The translations under genes were made by a program, and so were the position numbers. Shown piece by piece: positions 22,901 to 33,544 of a DNA stretch of 64,000 bases. This DNA is from Hanleya hanleyi (Eukaryota > Mollusca > Polyplacophora > Lepidopleurida > Hanleyidae). The notes beneath the pieces were generated by a model. The model saw only the letters and a program-made list of their open reading frames with translations, did no database searches and was not told where the DNA came from. Location of the stretch: contig JAVTVY010006821.1 in the NCBI GenBank assembly GCA_036873755.1, positions 310,001 to 374,000 of the forward strand. The letters run 5' to 3'. Position 1 is the stretch's first letter. Every line of letters starts with the position of its first letter.

Positions 22901-25900
22901 GACCTGCCTGGGCCTGGTGCGGGGAGTGCGGGGGGAGGGGAGGGGGGGCTTATTTAATTTTTTTATCCCTTAAGTTAGGGAGCTGAAACTTTCCGCAGTA
23001 TACCCTCGGATCAGGCCTTAACAGAATATTTAAAAAAAGATCCAAGATAGCCGCTTTGATGGCAGGGACGTCATTTTCAAAAAAGGCATTTTTGATCGAA
23101 AAGCAAGAATGTTGTAGAAAAATGCCGAAAACATCACTTTTCTTGTATCAGACGTGACCACCATTTTGAATTTTCCCATGATTCTCTGCTCAGTGGGTTA
23201 CGCAAATAGGCTCAAAATGACCCGACTCGATAAACTACGATGTCAGCGCTCAACGTCTCATCGTTCCGGAGTTTGGGTAGAAATTTGGTACGGTTGAAAC
23301 AGAGTTCATGGACATTCAAGGTATGCTCAACCTCCATGAAGTAGACGGCATTGCGCTCTCATATTCTTAACCATTGCTCATGTTTTATGAGTGAATATTG
23401 ACTGGTCTTAAATAATACAAATACTCCGAGGATAAGTACAACAGTTACAAACCTTGATCACGTGGTGTTTCCGGTCCACGTCTGGTATACTGAAGGCTTG
23501 ACACCAGTAGGTCGTATCTTCGGCCAAAATCCCAGCCTTGAGCAAGGAAAACACAGGCAACAATGTTTAATATTCGGGTTTCATTCTTGATTGTGACGGC
23601 TACAATGTTTTATCGAATGAACAGCAATAACAACACTCAAAGACAACAACTATTGATCAGACTTAGGGTGAATTAGGGTGTCTTGTAATTGCAAGGCAAC
23701 ATAATCAATCTTCCACATGCAGTTTAGTTTAATGAAGCAATGTGAACCGAAAGGACTTATATAGAAACAATAACGCATCAAGGGGTATCTTCCCGGTTTA
23801 AAGCACTTAATTGGTGAATTCAAATTTCAAAAAGAAATTCTGATTTTTCATTGTCCTATGGAGAAATTTGGCAGAAATTCCATCCAATCTTCCTGTTTCT
23901 GAACAGGGTCATCAATGCTGCAACGTAACGTTACCTCATTGTTCAGAAAATCCACTATCAAACTATCTTCGGGAATCTCCGGCAATGTCTTTTGTGGGTT
24001 CAAGAGGAAGATACTTTTGGATCCCCTGTTCTCAGAGTGATATTTGACAGTTCCTGTAGAGCTCGCGTCTTCGCCACTGTATGCCCAAATCACACGGACT
24101 GTTTCAGACTAAACATAAAAAATATAATGAAAAACATTGAAATGACGCTATCCTATGTCCTATGTTTCGTGCTCAGTGTCCCCATAAATTCCCTAGTACA
24201 TAAATGTGACACATCTACTATTACAAATGCCAGTAGCTATATTGATCTTTATGAGGACACATTTTACATTATGGATAATTTCCAATAGAGATATATTATT
24301 AGTCATTTGGGTTTTTCATGGTGTGTAAACTGTTATGACCATCCGTCATACATGCTGATGAGGTGACATTGTTATCCCTCGAGTCTATTTTAAGTTTAAC
24401 ATATTGAATTATTGTTAAAAGGGTTACGTTTGTGAAACTTTTCTACGCCACTTCAACACGCTTCCGTTTACTTACGGAACCGATTTCCTTTTTGAAAAAA
24501 AAAACAATCATTGCATACCCGAGTAATATAGGCGCGCTACATTAGTGTTCAATTTTGAAGCGAAATATACCAACTGAAAGGTATGTGTGTTTGATTGAAA
24601 TTATTGCAACAAGACTTCATTTCGATAAATATCAACGGTTACGCATACTGTTGATTTCGGGAAAGCGCTTAACTCACCGACTTCGAGACCCTAAACACAT
24701 GATTTTCGCTTTGCCAGAAAAAAACATTCATGTTTGTTAGGTTTATATTTCCGAAATGTAAGCAGCAGTTTACTCAAATATGATGGCATTCATAATCAAT
24801 GTTATGACATATCACGCTATGAACAGTGGAAAATTGAATGTTGAAGTTGTCCTTCAACATTAGGTGAAAATCCAGCATGCCTGTCTTCACACGTGAATCT
24901 TCTTTTTTTACTCCCCCCACAGCCCCCCCCCCCCCCGCCCGAGCTATTGCCCAACACCATTCTACTTTGATCAGCATATCACAGTAGGACAATTGTCATC
25001 TGGGCTGTCAGATCGCTCACATGGAAATAACTGGGTTACGGATTTTACACCCAAGTGAAATGACTAATTGAGATTTCACCGTATAGGGTTGGGAATAATA
25101 ATGATATATATCTTTTCCCCGTCAAGTTTCCATGCAGTACTGATCGGTTCTAAACAAGAATGGATTTCTTCAAACCTCGCTCGACGCAACCACACATTAG
25201 ACCCGGGTGTTGTCGTAGGCAGCTGGTGTCGTGGACGATGTGAGTTCGATTCCAATCTCTGATTTCTTACTCGTAATTAAAAGTTCTCGCAATAGTCGTG
25301 TCATGCCAGTGATCACCAGTCGTGGCATAATTTCAATTGAGAATCTGAGTGTGAGTAGTTCCTGTCACAGCTACCCCTGTATTTTCCCAATACATTCTAT
25401 GCTAGTTTAGAGTCGAGAGCTTCGGCGGAAAGTATCCAAACACACACAACTTCCTGGAGAACGCTATCGTCTGGTTGCCACTGGCGCATAAGTTAGTGAG
25501 TGAGGGAGCAGGAATTCACGTCGCTTTCAAAAAAAAATTGCAATCATATCACGACGGAACCTTAATGTAACAGAGCCGTCCCAATGCCGCGTTTCTTAGT
25601 GCTGCCACTGAAGCGCCATGCCGTAGGCAAACACGATTCGCTACCCAGCCACATTATCCTGACGCCGGGTCAACCTGTACTTGCTCTATGCTTTCGATGC
25701 TAAGCGACAAGCTACCAGTATCGCTGTTCGTTTGTTGGACTTATGTAGTGGGATGGGGTGAGGAATCGTATGCCACATCTCAAACCTGTTAAGAGCTATA
25801 AAACAGTCTGACCACTTGCAGCCAAAAAATGTGATTATAATTTTATGCTCAGTACCTCGAGTGCCCTGTCGTTCTCATCGCAGGTGTCCAATGGCCGCTA

Positions 25901-28677
25901 GAATCTGAGAGTTGTATGGGTGTCGTTCTGTGATCCCTCGACAAGGTGCCAGTCCTGACTTTCATCCACCAGTGGTTCCTGTTTCCCTATTGCATGACGA
26001 TCCTAGAGACAATTGAGGACACAAGAGTTGATTGCATTCCAGAGGTCCACCTTGGGTGGCAACATTTAATTAGTTTTACCTGAAGGATGGGGCTTTAATA
26101 GACCAGAACGAATATTTGTACTGTCATGTGGGTAAGCAATCTTCTACATGTATTACCAAACTACGAACAGTTGACAACAATCATCTTTGAATTTCATGTA
26201 AATACTCTGAGTAACCAACCAGCACTTGCAATATTTTCATTCAGTGGAATATCAGTATTGTCTTCAACCCGGATGTATTAAACATTGAGCACCGTTCGAC
26301 CTTGTTTCAGTGAAATTAGGACTGGTCGACACACAGTCTAAGAGATAACTGATTAAAGCATCCGGGAATTATTTATCTGGTTCCTTTTAAAAAATCATGG
26401 CATTTAACATGATGAGAGATAGAGAAATTAAATAATTCCTTCTAACCTACGTGATTAAAGTTACTCTGTGTATGATAATAACACACTAGCTAGGAGCATT
26501 TCTGTTTTACTGCTATACGAAATGTAAATGTCACTTTTTTTTTATTTAGTATGTCAACGCCAGCGAACACCAACCTGTCTAACTTTGTCATATTATATAT
26601 GCCCCAAGGCAAAATGCAAACATGGCGACATAAATATAGTCTTTTGTTCGTATGTGAATGGGGCACTTGAAAATCCGGTCACCGAGTGAAAGTTTATACT
26701 TAACAGGTGGGTCAAGGATTTTCTGCTAAATAATGAACAATCTCTTTAGCTTTATCAGCAGGCATTGGAAATATATGGCTTTGACAGAAATACAAGTCAA
26801 ACAAACGCTCATGATAACACTATCACGTGTGTCATCTCAACTAACTCCCTCGTGACATCTATATATTCGCCCTACATAAACTTATAAGTGAAGCTATCAT
26901 AGCATCTTATTTTATATACGTTACACAGAAACCGCGTGGTGATTGGTTAAGATGAAAACATGCAATGCCAGTTGCTCCCATCTGTAGTAAAATTAGAAAT
27001 GAAAGATGCCTTATTTATAACTCGAAGATGCATCATTTATCGGAGATGTTATCATGCTGTGAATCATAGTTGACTTGTGCATATACATGTAGCAACATCG
27101 CATCACGAAATTTCACCGATGCAACCACCCTCCCTCCCTCCTGCTTAATCTCTATCCTCTCCGCCACTATCTACATCGAACTAGCTTGTATCATTAATTG
27201 TTATACGTTGAGAAGTATGTCTTTATTACAAGCGTCTAGTCCGTCATTCATAATCCAGCCGTCGTCCATTAGAGAATATCCGCGTCCATAATCCAAAGAC
27301 CTATTCCATTTTCCACATAACAGTATTAGCACCAAATTCAAAAAGACAATCATAGTATACATAAACATAGGCTTGTTTCCTGCAAGAGAGAAGCGGTCAA
27401 CAGTTTTCAATGATGCCGGCAAGACATCATGATGTTCCAAAAATATCAAATCCGTATCGCTGATCAGTATTCTTAATCCATAATATTCGTTATAGAGTCG
27501 TCATCTAAAAAAAAAAAGATGTATCTCAGTCACGCTTTGATTGTGACTGTTCAATCAATGTACCATGAGGATCTTGAAGTACATGGGTTCATACGGCCCC
27601 TAGCCCCGGGTTAAGCGGAATTAGACACAAGTTACGAAACGTAGCGCCATAGATCTTGCACGCTACGTTCGTATTTTGAGCATGCGATATGTATCACAGT
27701 AGGCAATTCTTCCGTTTGGATCAGCTGATCAGTATTCTTAATCCATAATATTCGTTATAGAGTCGTCATCTAAAAAAAAAAGATGTATCTCAGTCACGCT
27801 TTGATTGTGACTGTTCAGTACCATGAGGATCTTGAAGTACATGGGTTCATACGGCCCCTAGCCCCGGGTTAAGCGGAATTAGACACAAGTTACGAAACGT
27901 AGCGCCATAGATCTTGCACGCTACGTTCGTATTTTGCTATCAGCATGCGATATGTATCGCCAAATTTGAGAAACTTTGAGTGGAGGCGCTTGGTGGAATA
28001 GCCCTGTTTTATAAGTTTCTGCAACAATGTTTTGTGACGTTGATTAAAATCATCACATTTAACACAGGATCTAGCAAATGCTACTAAGCGAGATATGTAT
28101 ACGCCATATGCAGGTCCCACTGGAATATTACTATCCAGAAAGGGATAGTTGACGATGTCGAAATTGTAATCATCTCTTTTGTCATAAAGTCGACGAGAGA
28201 GAATGCCCGCTTCATTTTTATAGAGATAGAGATCTAAATAAGATGTGCCTGTAGGGCTATCTGTAGTTTCCTTCAAATCCAGTGAAGGTGGATATATATC
28301 CTTCACTGCGTCATTTATATAGCGATTATCCACAGCGAGAAGATCGTCTATATAGCACTAGGCTAAGCTTGATATGTACGTTACATGTCAGAAACTCACC
28401 GTGAAGTAAATTTTGCCGTCTTCATTATAAACACCACCGATGACGATATCCGAGCCCTTCATGTCTCCATTGGGTGACAGACCGAATCCCACATAACCCC
28501 GGGCTTTAACCTGGACCTCAAACACAATGCCTTGCTCGTCAAAATTCCAAAATACATGGTAATTCTCTAGGGAGTCCAGTACAACAGAATGTACCAGCTT
28601 CTCGTGTTGGGTGAGAGTGAATACGTAACAGCCACAAGACATAATAAAGTGACTGTCAGTAGATACATTCTGCCCAT
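16791..28677 (-). CDS. MOXD1-like: DBH-like copper type II monooxygenase (MOXD1-like), multi-exon, incomplete
   Basis: Seven minus-strand exons were found: 28400-28677, 23935-24108, 23453-23536, 22560-22739, 21968-22070, 19911-20099 and 16791-16968. They follow the MOXD1/dopamine beta-hydroxylase order: signal peptide, DOMON domain, then the two Cu2_monooxygen halves. Catalytic copper ligands are visible: the WLVHHI His pair and QTHYDNP His in the N-terminal half, and the FLHSHELG His-X-His in the C-terminal half. The family hydroxylates catechol-like or unknown substrates in the secretory pathway with ascorbate. Exons for the second DOMON part (between 28.4 and 24.1 kb), for the DNSG..CIS region (21.9-20.1 kb), for the segment before the last exon (19.9-17.0 kb) and for the C-terminus were not located. 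Exon 1 lacks one base relative to its paralogue, putting the signal peptide out of frame. Confidence 0.88.
17590..18121. repeat. 532 bp palindromic foldback built of GAGAAGTCGAG units
   Basis: About 58 bp inverted termini (17590-17648 and 18062-18121) match with three mismatches and start TATGGAAGAYGGTAGCGGCC. Inside, the left arm is a run of ~20 bp units (GAGAAGTCGAGAACGCGAGG variants, 17650-17848). The right arm is its reverse complement (17925-18060). A second inverted pair lies in the core (ATCTTTCTCGACTTCTC near 17849 against GACGAGAAAGATC near 17975). It lies in a MOXD1-like intron. The long frames on both strands here are repeat shadows. Confidence 0.9.
18125..19905. other. Intron sequence, no exon recognised
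   Basis: An exon of the monooxygenase (a CTY...GG..T..EMC-type segment in relatives) is expected between 19.9 and 17.0 kb, but no match with good splice sites could be found. The frames at 18472-18801 and 19018-19269 show no motif. Confidence 0.4.
19911..20099 (-). CDS. MOXD1-like exon: copper domain 2, HSH motif
   Basis: 63 codons, acceptor AATTCATTACAG and donor CCG|GTAAGA. It encodes GIKLFAGFLHSHELGTAIKL, then RHFREG, DDSYDVEFQETR and VHVMP. The His-X-His (HSH) corresponds to the HAH copper-M ligands of MOXD1/DBH/PHM. Confidence 0.9.
20985..21195. repeat. Diverged copy of the RT-element 3' end
   Basis: Shares GTCTAGTTCGTCATTCAATA, GTCGTTCATTA, GGCTTGTTTCC and GCCGGCAAGATATCATGA with 27225-27430. 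It lies within a MOXD1-like intron. Same orientation as the copy at 27.2 kb. Confidence 0.65.
21968..22070 (-). CDS. MOXD1-like exon: copper domain 1, HYDNP motif
   Basis: 34 codons plus one base (ends phase 1), acceptor TGTGTACACAG and donor CAG|GTATGT. It encodes FPEHVGYPFG, then TLIVMQTHYDNP. The His of HYDNP is a copper ligand region in the family. Confidence 0.9.
22560..22739 (-). CDS. MOXD1-like exon: copper domain 1, VHH motif
   Basis: 60 codons, phase 0 to 0, acceptor TTCCTATCACAG and donor GGT|GTGAGT. It encodes FEPVIEPGHEWLVHHILVMG followed by CICGQ-like and CLTTMFAWAVGGG segments, matching the MOXD1 E.LVHHILLYQC...AWAIGG pattern. Confidence 0.9.
22876..23285. mobile_element. MITE copy, GC-hairpin/CRE family
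   Basis: Begins TTCAACCCGACCTGGCCTAA (a decayed TTAA-CCCTACCTGGCC end). It contains the G-run hairpin, AGGGAGCTGAAACTT, ACGTCATTTTC, CATCACTTTTCTTGTA and CATGATTCTCTGC. The right end has decayed near 23285. Intronic, same orientation as 30.4 kb. Confidence 0.75.
23453..23536 (-). CDS. MOXD1-like exon: start of copper domain 1
   Basis: 28 codons, phase 0 to 0, acceptor TTGCTCAAG and donor AAG|GTTTGT. It encodes AEDTTYWCQAFSIP and RKHHVIK, the family's TTYWC..F.IP and HHVIK blocks. The HH pair in HHVIK is conserved in the Cu-binding half. Confidence 0.88.
23935..24108 (-). CDS. MOXD1-like exon: end of DOMON / linker
   Basis: 58 codons in phase 0, from acceptor TTTATGTTTAG to donor GAG|GTAACG. 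It encodes SETVRVIWAYSGED, KYHSENRGSKSIFLLNP and the LIVDFLNNE strand that precedes the copper domain in MOXD1. Confidence 0.85.
24115..27220. other. Intron sequence with SINE tail, otherwise featureless
   Basis: A SINE copy lies at 25490-25690 (separate entry). The missing second DOMON exon should lie here but was not recognised. A C-run is at 24920-24942. Confidence 0.4.
25490..25690 (-). mobile_element. Diverged SINE copy, 5S-SINE-type tail
   Basis: Read on the minus strand it ends with CGTCGTGATATGATTGC, a GAAAGCGACGTGAATTCCTG variant of the GGCGTTAAATCCTG tail, and CTCCCTCACTCAC. CAGGATAAT is shared with the copy at 16 kb. The 5S-like head is not recognisable. Confidence 0.6.
27225..28365 (-). 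mobile_element. Reverse-transcriptase element, 3' half
   Basis: A minus-strand frame (28333-27890, 147 codons) encodes SYLDLYLYKNEAG, RRLYDKRDDYNFDIVN, PFLDSNIPVGPAYGVYIS and KLIKQGYSTKRLHSKF. This block follows the palm motif in a widespread metazoan RT family, possibly Penelope-like; the clade is uncertain. The copy is cut 5' of this block, at 28365. The 3' part holds an internal duplication (27459-27690 and 27722-27960) and a C-terminal-like frame (LDYGRGYSLMDDGWIMNDG). It ends at GGACTAGACGCTTGTAAT, shared with 57767. Confidence 0.75.
28400..28677 (-). CDS. MOXD1-like exon 1: signal peptide and DOMON start
   Basis: ATG at 28677 gives MGRMYLLTVTLLCLVAVTYS, a clean signal peptide. The DOMON tract (KLVHSVVLDSLENYHVFWNF, then GYVGFGLSPNGDM, GSDIVIGGVYN, KIYFT) is in the next frame. 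Against the 3.6 kb copy there are 17 instead of 18 bases before the LVHS codons (about 28601-28617), so one base is missing here. The donor is ACG|GTGAGT, phase 0. Either the allele is broken, the assembly lacks a base, or an alternative start is used. Confidence 0.85.
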
Positions 28678-28689
28678 CGTATATGTGAT

Positions 28690-30210
28690 ATCGTCAACCG
28701 GAAAACTTTTTATCCGGCTTCAAATTGTGCGTTGGGCTTTATGTACGGTCGACTTTCATGGTGATTTAGTTCTTGTATGCGTCACGTATATATCAAGAGG
28801 TCATAAATTATTTACTCTGAGTATATCAACATGTTTGCTATGGCTCATACGGACTTCTTTGTCTGTCTAACTGTGCCGAGTATATGACATCAGGCCTTGA
28901 CTCACGCATGAACACGGGACCGGACCAGAGACACAGTCGATAGGTGGAGCAGATACATGTACAACACAAGACTGGATATAGCTTTCAATGAATATATGAC
29001 GAAGACTGAATATTTCATTGCGATAAAATAAGTGGAGCTGTTTAATTTCTCGTTCGAATATGTCAACCCACATGTACCGCCGTGTACAGGGATCGATACT
29101 GTGAACGGAGATCTTGGGCACTGAAATCTGATCACGGAATTACCACTTATCGGATAAAACAGTCTATGATTCTCTTGAAATCCTTCTGTTATGAATTCAA
29201 AAGTGGTGAAATTATCGTGCTTTTGACATAATTGTTTTCTGCCAAAGGAAACAAATTATGGCGATTTTCTTCAATAATAGAGTGCATATCGGCGAAAACT
29301 TAATGCAACATGCATTGGCCTGGGGTGCGTAGTTGATTGGAATTGTAATTTTCCAGCCGCTTCGTATACGAATTTCGCGGTTCATCAAGACAAAGCTTTA
29401 TTTATATCTTATTAAACATTTCTTTGTTAAATTCATAGATTTTAGATGTATTAAGGTTTATTAAACAAGTAACGAAAGATATTAAGAGATTTAAAAAATA
29501 AAAATAAATGTACTCAAGTTCGACTACATGTATCTATATTACTTGAATCACCCGAAAGCCATGACACTGAGACCCAAACAACAGAATCTAATTCCCGAGA
29601 GCTCAGCTCTGTATTCATCGCCACATAGAGGCCAACTCAGTCTCCAAATCAGTCTACATCAGACGACTCCTCAAATTACAACACATATAAGGGAAGTGGG
29701 AAGGGGTGCCGACATACTGACAGAGCTACATGACTTCACAGTATAGTCTTCCGGTTAACCTATTCTAAAGTACATACCAAGAATCTAACGATTCGTGATA
29801 TGTGTTGTATCTCAGGTACGCTTTTATTGTACCTCTTAATGTGGCAACTAGGGTGATATGACCAAACGGCCCCTAGCACCGGCATGAGTGGTATTAGATA
29901 CAAATCTGGAGAGCTATGAAGAAAATGCTCTGACAACTCGTATCTTGGCAATTAGTGAGCTGTTTCGCTCTGACAACTCGTACATTGGGGATTGGTGAAC
30001 TGTATCGTCGGCAGATGAAAATGACGGCACCAACCAGCAACGATGCAGCATTCATCAACTGTAGACTACCTAAAAATCATAATCTGTCGGCATAGCTCGA
30101 TATTGGGACCGGATTGTTCATTTTTTTCATATCAGCATGAAACTTGGCACATCGAAAGAGGCGATCATTCTCTCTTGTTGGGCGAGGGGGGGGAGGGTGA
30201 AAAACCACTC
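28690..30210. other. Upstream region of the MOXD1-like gene, no further gene
   Basis: No TATA box or initiator could be assigned. A 40 bp imperfect duplication (CTCTGACAACTCGTAY) lies at 29930-29985, and another CTAATTCCGCTT-type repeat match is near 29870. Open frames of 60-84 codons show no motif. Confidence 0.4.
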
Positions 30211-30215
30211 ACTTC

Positions 30216-30255
30216 CAAACTGTTAGATGCGGGACCAAACTGTTAGATGCGGGAC
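30216..30255. repeat. 20 bp perfect tandem duplication
   Basis: CAAACTGTTAGATGCGGGAC occurs twice in direct succession. Confidence 0.95.
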
Positions 30256-30380
30256 CTTGCGTTTTGTATCGAGAACAACACAAGACCTGAAACATGTTTT
30301 CAATGACAGTTGATCATATCTGAGTCGTTTTACAGATATATGCATACTTTGATGCAGAGGGGGGAGAGAGAGAGAATTAA

Positions 30381-30924
30381 CCTTGTCTGGCCTGGGCTTT
30401 TTGGGGCGTATCCTGGGGCGAAATGCCCCCCCCCTAATTATTTTTCTTACCCCTTGAGCTAGGGGGCTGAAACTTACCACACCATACCCTTGGGTCACGC
30501 TCTACTAGAAAATGTAAAACAAATCCAAGATGGCCGCTTCGATAACAGTGACGTCATTTTCGATTTTTCGGTCAGATTTTTCGAATTTTTTATTTTTGCA
30601 ATTTCTCCGCAAAAACTGCTAGTAAATATAAATGTGATGTGAAATAAAATAGTTCTGTCCACTTTTCATCGCGAAAAAGCACAAATTTTGGAGAAATATG
30701 ACGACAAAATCATATTTCTGGTACCACACGTGGTCGCCATCTTGAATTCACCTATGATCCTCTGCTCGTGGGGTCATGCAAATGATCTCAAAATGACCCG
30801 AATATGATAAACGATAAAGTCGTGGAGTTTCAGTTCTCCATTTTTGTCGTTCCGGACATAGCGCAGAAAGTTTGGTAGGAGGGCCATTTCGCCCCCCCAC
30901 CCCCCCACCCCCGACCAGGTAGGG
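30381..30924. mobile_element. MITE, TTAA-flanked, GC-hairpin/CRE family
   Basis: Flanked by TTAA at 30377-30380 and 30925-30928. Ends are CCTTGTCTGGCCTGG and (reversed) CCCTACCTGG. It contains GTGACGTCATTTTCG, ATCCAAGATGGCCGC, TGGTACCACACGTGGTCGCC and ATGATCCTCTGCTC. TTAA plus a CCCT end is the signature of piggyBac-type MITEs. It is reversed relative to the 54 kb copy. Confidence 0.85.
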
Positions 30925-30929
30925 TTAAG

Positions 30930-31625
30930 GTTTAACGTCGTGTTCAGCAATATTTCAGCTATATAGCGAAGCAACACATCTAGGATCATTTCAATGCATT
31001 TATTCATTCACATACCCATAACCCGGCATATTTGCTCAATCGCCACGAACAAACGAATACTGCTACAGATAATCTTCTACATGAAGTAAAAGCGTTTATC
31101 ATATACCTATGTATGCTAGGTAACAAAGACAAAGGCATGTTTCCTTATTCCGTATCGCATTTCCCGTATCACATCCTCCGGAAAAAGAGGGACTACTTTC
31201 GCCTTGTCTATCTAGGTCGCATTGAGTCGCGCCACCTGTCGGGAAAACCCCTGCAACATATCCAAGTATATTGGACCACGGTCACTGTTTATCTCTTGTT
31301 CGTGGCCAAAAATTTAACAGTTATTTTTTTTTTTTAGGAAGCACAATGCGATTAAGCCGATGTCCTCAAAAAACATACAAAGGGCCAGGTTACAATGAAA
31401 ATAAAATTTATTTAATAGAAACGTCTGTCGCCTGCTAGGCCATGGCATAGGTCATGGGAATTCTCACACCAAGAAATTCATTCAGCAATTCATACTTATC
31501 GAGTACAGCTCTTATCGGAAAACGGGAATTATCGCCAGAAAACTGTGTATATATTCAGACATTCGTTAATTATTATTCCCTGTTGACATTTTCCTATTTG
31601 ATAGTATTCTACAATTTCATACACT
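30930..31625. other. Upstream region of the recombinase ORF
   Basis: A fragment of the common mollusc repeat TTTAACGTCGTGTTCAGCAA plus TATTTCAGCTATAT starts at 30931. No gene was recognised; the reading frame is open from 31454, but ATG 31631 is the better start. Confidence 0.5.
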
Positions 31626-31630
31626 GTATA

Positions 31631-33322
31631 ATGGAGGATTCCTTTGCCAATTTTGACAGTGACACGAACAGTTCTTTTGAGCCGGCAAATTTTGACCTGG
31701 GCTTTTTGCCCAATTCCCCCAACCAATCTGACGAAGGCGATTCAACAAATAACTTTCCCAGTGACGATGGAATTGATGGTGCTATTCTGGAGATGCCTCT
31801 TGAGCTTGATATAACGATGCAACATCAGACTGCGGCGGCGGCATCAACAACAACGTCATCAACAACAACAACACCACCAGTGTACAATGAAAACCATGAT
31901 GAATCGGACTCCGACCCGGAACCGGAAGATTTAGCATTGCTGAATGAACGAATACAACATCATGACCCCCCTCCAAATGTGAATAACCGTGCCCTAACAT
32001 TTGTAGAGCTTCAGAAATCCCAGACAGAGTTTGTTACTGATATGAGAAATAAAAATACTGTACGGAAAACTGACAGCGTGGTACGCACTTTTGCAAAATG
32101 GCTTGGGGCCTCTCCACGGTTCGAAGAACGGAAACTACAGCTCATCCCACATCGGGAGCTGGACAACTACATCGGCTCATTTCTGCTTTCAATTAGAAAA
32201 TTTGATGGATCTGAATATGAGCCGGACACTCTTACAAGTTACCATCGAGGTATTGAGAGGTTCCTGCGTGAGAAGAACTACCCATACAGTCTGATATTGG
32301 ACCGCGAGTTCCAGACAAGTCGGGATGTCCTGGCCTCTAAAAGAAAAGAACTTAAAGCGAAAGGAAAAGGAAATAGGCCAAATAAATCAGAGCCTCTCAC
32401 CCGAGAGGAGCAGATCATCCTATCTGAAACGAGTCAGCTTGGCTGCCAGAGTCCAAAACCGTTACAAAACAAAATGTGGTTGAACAATACTATGCATTTT
32501 GGGCTGCGGCCAACTTCTGAAAACCGAAAACTGAGGTGGGGGGATTTAACGCTAAAAACTGATGCGAACGGTCTAGAATTCATTGAATTCAATGAGCGAG
32601 TGACAAAAACGAGAACCGGTGCCAATCCGAGTGGCCACGAACGCCCCTTCCACCCCAAACAATTCGCCTTGCCGAATAACCCTGAGGAATGCCCCGTTCA
32701 CACTTACAAGGAGTTCCGAAGTCACAGGCCCCAGAAAATGTGTGCTCCTGATAGCCCATTTTATCTTGCCATACACTACCAGAGGAAAGCATCAAGCTCT
32801 GTCTGGTATAAATGTCAGCCACTGGGGGAAAATAAATTAGGGGAAATTATGAAAACAATAACAGGTAATGCTAACATACCTGGACGGAAAACCAATCACA
32901 GTGCCAGAAAATCGACAGCGACACGTCTTCTCCACGCTGGAATACCACCGACAACAATTATGCAACTGACGGGGCACAAACACGTTGCCAGTCTGAACAA
33001 TTATGCTGTTGCCAGTCATGAACAACAGAAAGAGATGTCACATATTCTCGGTATAACAGATACGGCAACTAATAAATCTCCGTGTCACGCTATCCCAAGT
33101 ACCAGTAATGTCGACGATTCTCCGTGTGTCCCTGTCACTTCCGGCCCTTTGATACAAAGTTCGGACTCACTGACTGACCAAAACATTCCGATACGAATAA
33201 ACCAGAATCTCCTGTCACAAACTCAAGACGACCGCAGCGGGTATCTTTCACGGCGCCAACTTTCACCACTGCACCCTGAATATAACGGTCTGCCAGTCTG
33301 CTGGATCGATCCCGTCAAATAA
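31631..33322 (+). CDS. Crypton-type tyrosine recombinase (DUF3504 family), intact ORF
   Basis: 563 codons from ATG 31631; an upstream in-frame ATG at 31454 would add a 59-residue hydrophobic stretch unlike the family. The N-terminus (1-110) is acidic and Ser/Thr/Asn-rich with an Ala-Thr-Ser tract. From ~115 it matches metazoan DUF3504/ZMYM/KIAA1958-like proteins derived from Crypton recombinases. These carry a core-binding domain (DNYIGSFLLSIRKFDG, LTSYHRGIERFLREKNY) and a catalytic domain. Catalytic residues are present: R293 (HFGLR), H423 and R426 (NHSARKS), H449 (LTGHKHV), Y458 (LNNYAV). The tail after ~475 is low complexity. It has no introns and no TIRs, as expected for Cryptons. Whether it is an active element or a host gene cannot be told from one copy. 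Confidence 0.9.
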   Translation: MEDSFANFDSDTNSSFEPANFDLGFLPNSPNQSDEGDSTNNFPSDDGIDGAILEMPLELDITMQHQTAAAASTTTSSTTTTPPVYNENHDESDSDPEPEDLALLNERIQHHDPPPNVNNRALTFVELQKSQTEFVTDMRNKNTVRKTDSVVRTFAKWLGASPRFEERKLQLIPHRELDNYIGSFLLSIRKFDGSEYEPDTLTSYHRGIERFLREKNYPYSLILDREFQTSRDVLASKRKELKAKGKGNRPNKSEPLTREEQIILSETSQLGCQSPKPLQNKMWLNNTMHFGLRPTSENRKLRWGDLTLKTDANGLEFIEFNERVTKTRTGANPSGHERPFHPKQFALPNNPEECPVHTYKEFRSHRPQKMCAPDSPFYLAIHYQRKASSSVWYKCQPLGENKLGEIMKTITGNANIPGRKTNHSARKSTATRLLHAGIPPTTIMQLTGHKHVASLNNYAVASHEQQKEMSHILGITDTATNKSPCHAIPSTSNVDDSPCVPVTSGPLIQSSDSLTDQNIPIRINQNLLSQTQDDRSGYLSRRQLSPLHPEYNGLPVCWIDPVK

Positions 33323-33544
33323 TTTGACATAAATAATAACTAAACCGAATGATACTTTTCACTTTTGGTCGAAGACATCAATATATAAACTCTAAATGTT
33401 ACAGAACGTTTCTGTCAGTTTCCACATGTTTGTCGCTTCCGGTAAAGTTAGTCGGGTTCCCAACTCCCATCATGCTTCACGAGTTTCCCGTAATGGGAGT
33501 TAGGTATTGGCCACCGAATGGCGGCCTCCAGCGGGAGATTCAAC
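33322..33544. promoter_or_regulatory. Spacer, probable promoter and 5'UTR of the small gene
   Basis: 222 bp between the recombinase stop and ATG 33545, more GC-rich than its surroundings, with CACTTCCGG-like CGCTTCCGGT near 33436 (an ETS-type box) and GGCGGCCTCC near 33523. A CAACATGGCGGC start context fits a TATA-less housekeeping promoter (inference). Confidence 0.35.

Noticed and set aside
32434..33025. Minus-strand frames opposite the recombinase
   Set aside because: Shadows of a strong plus-strand coding region.
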